Positions 8,071 to 15,044 of a stretch of DNA of 64,000 nucleotides are shown in pieces (the stretch's first letter is position 1; every line of letters begins with the position of its first letter). The notes below the pieces were generated by a model, which was given only the letters and a program-made list of their open reading frames with translations, did not search any database and was not told the origin of the DNA. Source of the DNA: Pseudomonadota bacterium. Lineage in GTDB: Bacteria > Pseudomonadota > Gammaproteobacteria > Steroidobacterales > Steroidobacteraceae. The stretch covers positions 372,001 through 436,000 of the forward strand of contig JAFEDU010000002.1 in the NCBI GenBank assembly GCA_018241425.1, written 5' to 3'. Made by a program: the position numbers and the translations under genes.

Positions 8071-10878
8071 ATGCGGTTCACTCGTTTGCGGCGCACCCGG
8101 CCTCAGGCCCTCCTCGGGATCCTCACCCTGCTCCTGGCCGCCTGCGGCGGCGGCGGCGGTGGCAGCAACACCAACCCGACGCTCCAGATCACCACCGCCT
8201 CGCTGCCGAGCGCGGAAGTCACCGTCGCGTACAGCGCGACACTCGCGGCAAGCGGTGGCACCGCGCCGTATCACTGGACGCTCAGCTCCGGAACGCTGCC
8301 CTCGGGGATCACCCTGGATGAGAGCGCCGGCACCCTGAGCGGCACGCCCAACGGCGAGGCCGGCACCAGCACGCTCACCTTCGAGGTAACCGATTCGGGA
8401 AGTCCGGCCGAGAGCGCGAGCGCCTCGCTGTCGCTGGCGGTGCTGCCGGGTCCCTTGGCTATCACGACCCAGTCGTTGCCGACCGGCCACGTGAACACCC
8501 CCTACGACGCGACACTCAACGCCACCGGCGGGACGCAGCCCTACCACTGGGCGCTGTCGTCCGGCGCGCTGCCGGCCGGGCTCACGCTGGATGCCGGTAC
8601 CGGGGAGATCACCGGTACGCCGACGGTTAACAGCGCCGCGACGCCGCTCACCTTCCAGGTCACCGACAGCGCGACCCCCGCGAACCAGAAGAGCGTCTCG
8701 CTCACGCTGACCATCACCGCGGTCCCGCTGGCCATCACCACCACCGCGCTTCCCGCGGGGCAGGTCGGCGCCGCCTACAGCGCGCAGCTGGCTTCCACCG
8801 GAGGCACCGGCTCGATCAGCTGGGCGATCGCCGCAGGGACACTGCCGGCCGGCCTCACCCTGAATGGCGCCACCGGGCTGATCAGCGGTACCCCGACGGC
8901 CACCGTGACTGAGACGCCGCTCACCGTCACCGCCACCGATTCGGGCAGCCCCGCGCAGACGCAGAACGCTGCCTTCACCCTCACGATCACGCCCTCCGGG
9001 ATCACCGTGACCACCTCGCCGGTGCGCGCGGGCCTGACCCTCGGGCAGACCCTGCCGCTGACTGCCCTCACCAACGACAGCGCCGGGGTGGCGTGGAGCG
9101 TCAGCCCCGCCGGTGGCTCCTTCAGCGCCTCCCAGAGCGTCTCGGGCGCCGCGGTCACCTTCACGGCCCCGGCGAGCGCCGGCGTCTACACGGTGACGGC
9201 GACCAGCGTGAGCGATGCGGCGCGCAGCGCCACCGTGACCCTCGGCGTGACCGACCTTGGCGGGGTGTACACGTACCACAACGACGCCGCACGCGATGGC
9301 GCCAACGTGCAGGAGTACGCGCTCACCACCGCCAACGTCGCGACGGCGACCTTCGGCAAGCTGTTCTCGTGCACCGTAGACGGGGCGGTGTACGCGCAGC
9401 CGCTGTGGGTGGCGAATCTCAGCATCGCGGGCGTCACCCGCAACGTGGTCTTCGTCGCCACCGCCCACGACAGCCTGTATGCCTTCGATGCCGACGCCGC
9501 CCCGTGCCAGCTGCTGTGGCAGGTGAGCCTGATCGACGCGCAGCACGGCGGCACCAGCGGGGAGACCACGGTGCCCAACGGCACCAGCGGCTTCCTCGTC
9601 GGCGTCGGCTACGGGGACATCACCCCCGAGGTCGGCGTCATCGGCACGCCCGTGATCGACCCGGCGAGCGGCATCCTGTACGTCGTCTCGAAGTCGGTGA
9701 GCTCCGCCTCGGGGTCGAACGTCTTCTACCAGCGCCTGCACGCCATCGACCTCGCCAGCGGCAGCGAGCGCGCCGGGTCGCCCGCCTCGATCTCCGCCAG
9801 CTACACCGCCGACAGCGGCAGCACGGTCACCTTCTCCCAGCGCCAGCAGAACCAGCGCGCGGCACTCGCGTTAGCCAACGGCACGGTCTACATCTGCTGG
9901 GGCTCGCACGAGGACGCCGTGCCCTGGTACGGCTGGGTGATGGGCTACAGCTACAACGGCACGGCCTTCACTCAGCAGTCGGTCCTGAACGTCTCACCGA
10001 ACACGGCCGAGGCGGGGATCTGGATGGCCGGCGGCGGCCCCTCTATCGACTCCGGCGGCCATCTCTACGTGATCACCGGCAACGGCACCTTCGACGGCGC
10101 CGCCACCAGCGGCACGACCGATGACTACGGCGACTCCTTCCTGCAGCTCGCCCCCGGGGCGGGGCAGAACCACCTCGGCGTGTCCTCGTTCTTCACCCCG
10201 TCCGACCAGCTGAACGACGCGCAGAACGACAAGGACTTCGGCTCCGGAGGCTCGGAGCTGGTGCTGAACCTCACGGGCACCGGCGGCTCGCCGCAGCACC
10301 TGGTGGTCGGCGGCGGGAAGGATGGCGCGCTGTACGTCCTGAACGGCGACCAGATGGGCGGCTCGGGCGATGCCAATGCCTGGCAGATGTGGAGCGTCGG
10401 CGGTGGCATCTTCGCGACGTCCGCGTTCTGGAACAACACGCTGTACCTGGCGCCGCTCAAGAAGCCGATGCAGGCGTACGCCTTCAACCCCGGCACGCTC
10501 AAGTTCAACACCACGCCGGCGTCCACCTCCAGCGCCATCTTCCTGTTCCCCGGCTCGACCGCCTCGGTGTCGGCAACCGGTGCTTCCAGCAACGGGATCG
10601 TGTGGGCCCTGGACAATCATGAGTACTGCACCAACCAGTCCGGCGGCTACTGCGGGCCCGCGATCCTGCACGCCTGGGATGCGACCAATCTCGCCAGCGA
10701 GTTGTGGAACAGCTCGCTGATCAGCGCGGATGCGGCCGGCAACGCGGTCAAGTTCACCGTGCCAGTGGTGGCGAACGGCAAGGTGTACGTCGGGACCCGC
10801 GGCAACAACACCGGCGGGGTCTACGGTTCCACCAGCGTCAGCGGTGAACTCGACGTCTACGGCCTCAAGGGCAACTGA
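8071..10878 (+). CDS. Large lipoprotein: three putative Ig (He_PIG) domains plus PQQ-like beta-propeller
   Basis: A 935-residue lipoprotein with lipobox LLAAC (Cys25) and a poly-Gly linker. Three tandem Ig-like repeats of about 90 residues follow (about 33-310), each with a Y-x-A-x-L...GG-T-x-x-x-x-W and LPxGLTL...GxISGTP pattern as in the He_PIG family. A fourth Ig-like unit (about 310-390) links to a C-terminal propeller (about 400-935) with VYAQPLWV, VFVATAHDSLYAFD and IGTPVIDPASG motifs. No PQQ-dehydrogenase catalytic residues are evident, so it is probably a binding or adhesive surface protein. The gene at 31589 encodes a related propeller. Confidence 0.8.
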   Translation: MRFTRLRRTRPQALLGILTLLLAACGGGGGGSNTNPTLQITTASLPSAEVTVAYSATLAASGGTAPYHWTLSSGTLPSGITLDESAGTLSGTPNGEAGTSTLTFEVTDSGSPAESASASLSLAVLPGPLAITTQSLPTGHVNTPYDATLNATGGTQPYHWALSSGALPAGLTLDAGTGEITGTPTVNSAATPLTFQVTDSATPANQKSVSLTLTITAVPLAITTTALPAGQVGAAYSAQLASTGGTGSISWAIAAGTLPAGLTLNGATGLISGTPTATVTETPLTVTATDSGSPAQTQNAAFTLTITPSGITVTTSPVRAGLTLGQTLPLTALTNDSAGVAWSVSPAGGSFSASQSVSGAAVTFTAPASAGVYTVTATSVSDAARSATVTLGVTDLGGVYTYHNDAARDGANVQEYALTTANVATATFGKLFSCTVDGAVYAQPLWVANLSIAGVTRNVVFVATAHDSLYAFDADAAPCQLLWQVSLIDAQHGGTSGETTVPNGTSGFLVGVGYGDITPEVGVIGTPVIDPASGILYVVSKSVSSASGSNVFYQRLHAIDLASGSERAGSPASISASYTADSGSTVTFSQRQQNQRAALALANGTVYICWGSHEDAVPWYGWVMGYSYNGTAFTQQSVLNVSPNTAEAGIWMAGGGPSIDSGGHLYVITGNGTFDGAATSGTTDDYGDSFLQLAPGAGQNHLGVSSFFTPSDQLNDAQNDKDFGSGGSELVLNLTGTGGSPQHLVVGGGKDGALYVLNGDQMGGSGDANAWQMWSVGGGIFATSAFWNNTLYLAPLKKPMQAYAFNPGTLKFNTTPASTSSAIFLFPGSTASVSATGASSNGIVWALDNHEYCTNQSGGYCGPAILHAWDATNLASELWNSSLISADAAGNAVKFTVPVVANGKVYVGTRGNNTGGVYGSTSVSGELDVYGLKGN

Positions 10879-10884
10879 AGGCCC

Positions 10885-11844
10885 TCAGGCGGCGGCGCGC
10901 GAGGCCGGTGGTGAGGGTGGCGCCCCGGTCGCGACCTGCTCGACGTCGTAGCCGGCAGCGATCCAGGCATCGAGGCCCCCGCGCAGCGGCCGCACGCGCG
11001 TGAAGCCGTGCGCCATGAGGAGCTTGGCCGCCTTGGCCGCCGAGGCCTCGTTGGGGCAGGCACAGTAGAGGATGATGTCCCGGTCGCGCGGCAGGCGCGC
11101 GAGGTGCGTGCCGACCTCGGCCAGCGGCACGTGCACGGCTCCCGGGATGCGGCGCCGCTCCAGGCTCTGCGCCGTTCCCGAACGTACGTCGAGGATCACC
11201 GGCGGGGCCGCGGCGCCGAGGTCCTCGTGCAGCTCACCCACGCTGATGCGCGCCATGTCGAGGGCGCGGTTGAAGCGGCGCCGCTCCCACCACTTCCACA
11301 GGATCCAGGCGGCGAGTGCGACGAGGATCAGCACCACCAGGGTCGAGCCCAGGCCCGCCAGTCGCGGCAGCAGCCGGTCGATCTGCGGCTTGAGCAGCAG
11401 GCCGCCGAACATCGCGGCGCCCACCCACAGCATGCCGCCGAGCGCGCTGTAGAGCGCAAAGCGCACCGCGCCCATGCGCGTGGCGCCGGCCAGCGGGGGT
11501 GCCACGAGCGCCAGCCCCGGCACGAACTTGGCGACGATGAGCACGCCACTGCCCCAGCGCTCGAACGAGCTCTGGGTCTGGTTCACGCACGAGTCGGGGG
11601 TGAGCGAGACGCGGCACAGGAACTTCATCACGCGGTTGCCGAAGATCCGCCCGGCGCCATACCAGGCGAGGTCCCCGAGCAGGCACGCCGCCACCGCGAG
11701 CGTGAAGACCTGGCTGCCGGGGAGGCGCCCGTCGGCGGCCATGGCGCCGGCGACCACGAGGGTCGGCACCGCGGGCACCGGCAGGCCGAGCTGATCGGCC
11801 AGCACGTTGAGGAATATGACGCCGAGGCCGAAGGGAGTCTTCAC
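10885..11844 (-). CDS. DedA-family membrane protein fused to a rhodanese domain
   Basis: A 319-residue fusion. Residues 1-175 form a DedA/SNARE-associated membrane domain with the GxxFG...R and FVPGLxxxxPPLAG signatures. DedA proteins are linked to undecaprenyl phosphate or phospholipid recycling and proton-motive-force homeostasis. After a last membrane helix, residues about 205-300 form a rhodanese domain with the active-site loop CACPNEAS. This keeps the sulfur-accepting Cys but the loop sequence is atypical. DedA-rhodanese fusions are known in proteobacteria; the functional link is unclear. The stop lies 6 bases from that of the converging propeller lipoprotein. Confidence 0.87.
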   Translation of the reverse strand: MKTPFGLGVIFLNVLADQLGLPVPAVPTLVVAGAMAADGRLPGSQVFTLAVAACLLGDLAWYGAGRIFGNRVMKFLCRVSLTPDSCVNQTQSSFERWGSGVLIVAKFVPGLALVAPPLAGATRMGAVRFALYSALGGMLWVGAAMFGGLLLKPQIDRLLPRLAGLGSTLVVLILVALAAWILWKWWERRRFNRALDMARISVGELHEDLGAAAPPVILDVRSGTAQSLERRRIPGAVHVPLAEVGTHLARLPRDRDIILYCACPNEASAAKAAKLLMAHGFTRVRPLRGGLDAWIAAGYDVEQVATGAPPSPPASRAAA

Positions 11845-11900
11845 CGGCGCGATCTTGCGCGCCCCTCAGGGTTCGGGACAAGAACCGAAAGGTAGAGGCT

Positions 11901-12446
11901 TCAGGCCCCCGGCGGGCGCTTGCTGAAGATCGCGGTCACCGCCGCGTCGATGCGCTTCTGCGCCTCGGGGCCGGAGACATCGAACAGGCTCTGGTCGGCG
12001 GATGCGTGCCACATCGGCTGGCGGCTCTTCGCATCGTAGAGGTCGATCGCGATGATGCCCTCGCGATAGACGTACGGGCCGCCCCAGCCATACCAGCCCC
12101 AGCCCGGACCCCAGTAGCCCCCGTACGGATAGAAGCCCGGATCGACCGCGTAGTTGCCGCCGATGCCGTAGCCGACCAGGCAGTCCGCCGTGGACCCCAC
12201 CGGGAGGATGGTGCCCCCGGGGGTAAGGTGGGCCGCGATGGCACTGCGCAGCCGCTCCTCGTTCAGGGGATTGGCGATGGTGTTGCGCAGCGGGCTTGCG
12301 CCGCGGAAGGACCCGGCCCAGGCATAGCTGCCGCAGTGCACGCTCGACAGGAGCTCATGGTTGGCGTCCGAACGCACGTTCGGCGCGCAGCCGGCGGCGA
12401 GTGTCGCGGCGGCGGTGCTCACCAGTAGGGGCAGGAACTTGCGCAT
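11901..12446 (-). CDS. DUF4136-like lipoprotein
   Basis: A 181-residue lipoprotein with lipobox LAAGC (Cys20) and an aromatic Gly/Tyr/Trp-rich loop in the middle (around residues 103-125). It ends in a segment (REGIIAIDLYDAKSRQPMWHASAD) like the conserved C-terminal part of DUF4136 proteins. The function of that family is unknown; an outer-membrane periplasmic-face location is likely. The ATG at 12446 is supported by a GGAGG ribosome site 8 bases upstream and by the signal peptide; the frame further upstream lacks both. Confidence 0.7.
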   Translation of the reverse strand: MRKFLPLLVSTAAATLAAGCAPNVRSDANHELLSSVHCGSYAWAGSFRGASPLRNTIANPLNEERLRSAIAAHLTPGGTILPVGSTADCLVGYGIGGNYAVDPGFYPYGGYWGPGWGWYGWGGPYVYREGIIAIDLYDAKSRQPMWHASADQSLFDVSGPEAQKRIDAAVTAIFSKRPPGA

Positions 12447-12560
12447 GGTCGACACCCTCCGCAGGGGCAGCGCAGAGGAGCGCGCCGCCGCGCCAATTCT
12501 AACGCTCCGGCGGGGCTCGGGTTGACGCCGGGGAGTGTGCATCGGTTGGCAGTATTACGC

Positions 12561-13415
12561 CTAGAAGGGCTCGCCCAGCACCAGGCGCCAGCCGGACAGC
12601 ACCCCGGCATCGCGGTAGCCGATACCGATGCGCGGCACCGGTATACCCCAGACCTGGTACATGGGGTTCATTCCGAACATAAGGCCGAACTCGAACTGCA
12701 GGGTTCGCGCGCTGATTCCCGATTCCGGTCCGTGCGGGGCATCGAGGTAGATGTCGCTGATCCCGTAGAGGCCGAGCTCGAAGCGCCGCTCGCGCCAGGG
12801 GTCCCCCATGCTTCGCCGCAGCTCGACCCCGTTGCGCAGCCGCGTGAAGGAGTCGTCCGGGAGCGGCGTCTCGCCGTTGGGAACGCTGTGGTAGTGCACG
12901 CGCGCGTGCACCAGGTCGGCGCGCCACAGGTCGGCGGTGTCCAGGAGGCTGAAGCGGTAGTCGCTGCGGACGCCGAGGTCCCAGATGTAGGCGTTGACCT
13001 CGGAGGAGGAAGCCCAGGTGGCGCCGCCCTTGAGGTAGGGATAGACGTGCCAGTCCTCGTGCAGCCAGTAGTCGAACTCGATCCCGGGCTCGAGGCTCAC
13101 CGCGCCGATGTGGGTGGGCAGCTCCAGGTGCGCAAGGTCCTGCAGCTGGAAGTTGAAGAACCCCACGGTCACCGGGAACACCAGCCGGATCCCGGGGCGG
13201 CCGCCCGGCCGGGCGGCATCGCGCAGCGTGTACTTCGGGTGCAGCTGGTAGACCTGGATGACGCTGCCGTTGATTTCGTACACGCCCGAGCCGAGCTCGC
13301 TCGCGAAGGCGTAGTTGGCGTAGCCGGTGTCCTCGGAGGTCTGTGTGGCCGGCGCCGCGGTCGCGCTCCAGGTCAGCGCCGCCGCGCCCAATAGCCATCC
13401 CAGAAGTGCCCGCAC
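12561..13415 (-). CDS. Predicted outer-membrane beta-barrel protein
   Basis: A 284-residue protein starting at GTG with a signal peptide (cleavage near ATAAPA). It has alternating amphipathic strands and a C-terminal Phe (VLGEPF) as in outer-membrane barrel substrates of the BAM complex. I recognise no specific family. Aromatic-rich strands (EFDYWLHEDWHVYPYLKGG) resemble small autotransporter or OmpW-like barrels. An AAGAG-type ribosome site precedes the GTG. It is divergent from the sedolisin gene. Confidence 0.6.
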   Translation of the reverse strand: MRALLGWLLGAAALTWSATAAPATQTSEDTGYANYAFASELGSGVYEINGSVIQVYQLHPKYTLRDAARPGGRPGIRLVFPVTVGFFNFQLQDLAHLELPTHIGAVSLEPGIEFDYWLHEDWHVYPYLKGGATWASSSEVNAYIWDLGVRSDYRFSLLDTADLWRADLVHARVHYHSVPNGETPLPDDSFTRLRNGVELRRSMGDPWRERRFELGLYGISDIYLDAPHGPESGISARTLQFEFGLMFGMNPMYQVWGIPVPRIGIGYRDAGVLSGWRLVLGEPF

Positions 13416-13502
13416 GTCGCTCTTGGTTTTTTCCGCTTTGCAAACGAGTCTAGCAGGTCAAAATGGACTCCCTTACGGACAGGGAATGACAAGGAGTCCG
13501 CC

Positions 13503-15014
13503 ATGAGCACCAGGACGAGCACGCCGCCGGCCGCCGCCGGCTACGTGGGACCCCACACCGACCCGGCACCCCTCGAGATCACCGTCGTGCTGCGCCGCCG
13601 CGCGGGCGCCGTGCTGCCGGCCTCCGGATGGCCACGCGGCGCAGCCGCAGCGCGGGCGGACTTCGCGCAGCGCTGCGGTGCGGACCCCGGGGACCTCGAG
13701 GCCGTGCGCCGCTTCGCCCGCTCGCACGCACTGACCGAATCCGGCGCCGACGTTGGGCGACGCGTCATCCACCTGCGCGCCAGCCCCGCAGCCCTTGAGG
13801 CAGCCTTCGGCGTGCGCCTCGGCCGCTACCGCGTCCCGGGCCTCGCGGCCGACTACCTCTCCTGCGACCATCCGCCGGCGCTGCCGCCGGGGGCGCTCGC
13901 AGTACTGGGCCTGGACCGCCGCCCGGTGGCCCATCCGCACATGCGTCGGCCGCACAGCACACCGGCGCAGACTTACACGCCGCTCGAGGTCGGTGCGCTC
14001 TACGGCTATCCGGCCGGGACCGACGGCAGCGGTCAGTCGGTGGCGATCATCGAGCTCGGCGGCGGCTTCTCGAGCGCGGACCTTGCGACGTACTTCGCCG
14101 GCCTGAAGATCGCGCATCCACCCGCGGTCACCGCGGTGGGAGTCGCCGGCGGCAGCAACACCCCCGGCGGCGATGCCGACGGCGAAGTGATGCTCGACAT
14201 CGAGGTCATCGGTGCGCTCGCCCCCGGGGCCGCCATTGCCGTGTACTTCGCGCCCAACACCGACCAGGGATTCTTCGAGGCGGTCTCGCAGGCGGCCCAC
14301 GACAGCGCGCGCCACAACACCGTGATGTCGATCAGCTGGGGCGGGCCTGAGTCCAGCGGGACGGCGAACGCGCGCACCGCGCTCGCCAGCGCGCTCGAGG
14401 ATGCCGCCGCCCTGGGGGTGACGGTCACGGTCGCCAGCGGCGACAGCGGTTCCAGCGATGGACTTACCGGCACGACGCCGCACGTCGATTTTCCCGCCTC
14501 CAGTCCCTACGTGCTCGCCTGCGGGGGCACGAAGCTGGTCGCGAGCGGTGCACGCATCGCAAGCGAGGTGGTCTGGAACGAGACCGCGACGGGCGAGGGG
14601 GCGAGCGGCGGCGGGGTGAGCGTGGAGTTCGCGCAGCCCGCCTGGCAGGCCCGTGCCGGGGTGCCGAAGGCCCCCGGGGGCAAGAGCGGCCGCGGCGTGC
14701 CAGATGTCGCCGGCAACGCGGACCCGCAGACCGGCTACCGGGTGCTCGTCGACGGGCAGAGCCAGGTCATCGGGGGCACGAGCGCGGTGGCGCCGCTGTG
14801 GGCCGCGCTCATCGCGCGCCTCAACGAGAAGCTCGGCACCCCGCTCGGGGACCTGCACGAGGCGCTCTACCAGCTCCCCGCCGGTACGCTGCGCGACATC
14901 GTGAGCGGCAACAACGGGGCCTATGCCGCAGGCCCGGGCTGGGATGCCTGCACGGGCCTCGGCAGCCCGGATGGCACGGCGCTCTTGTCCGCGCTCGCCG
15001 CCCAGAAGCGCTGA
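13503..15014 (+). CDS. S53 family peptidase (sedolisin/kumamolisin-like)
   Basis: A 503-residue serine-carboxyl peptidase zymogen. Residues about 45-115 form the pro-kumamolisin activation domain and about 150-500 the catalytic domain. The Ser-Glu-Asp signature is present: DGEVMLDIEVIGALAPGA (Glu and Asp four residues apart, about 228-232) and GGTSAVAPLW (nucleophile Ser about 426). These enzymes work at acidic pH and mature autocatalytically. No signal peptide is seen, as in kumamolisins, so the export route is unclear. A good AAGGAG ribosome site precedes the ATG. It converges on the subtilisin-like gene. Confidence 0.9.
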   Translation: MSTRTSTPPAAAGYVGPHTDPAPLEITVVLRRRAGAVLPASGWPRGAAAARADFAQRCGADPGDLEAVRRFARSHALTESGADVGRRVIHLRASPAALEAAFGVRLGRYRVPGLAADYLSCDHPPALPPGALAVLGLDRRPVAHPHMRRPHSTPAQTYTPLEVGALYGYPAGTDGSGQSVAIIELGGGFSSADLATYFAGLKIAHPPAVTAVGVAGGSNTPGGDADGEVMLDIEVIGALAPGAAIAVYFAPNTDQGFFEAVSQAAHDSARHNTVMSISWGGPESSGTANARTALASALEDAAALGVTVTVASGDSGSSDGLTGTTPHVDFPASSPYVLACGGTKLVASGARIASEVVWNETATGEGASGGGVSVEFAQPAWQARAGVPKAPGGKSGRGVPDVAGNADPQTGYRVLVDGQSQVIGGTSAVAPLWAALIARLNEKLGTPLGDLHEALYQLPAGTLRDIVSGNNGAYAAGPGWDACTGLGSPDGTALLSALAAQKR

Positions 15015-15044
15015 GGCTTCCGGGCGGCCCGCACGTCGACGCGC

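Noticed and set aside
7405..9741. 778-codon minus-strand open frame
   Set aside because: It is antisense to parts of the ParA and Ig/propeller genes, is built of Arg/Gly/Ala low complexity and shows no family motif. Long antisense frames are expected in DNA this GC-rich.
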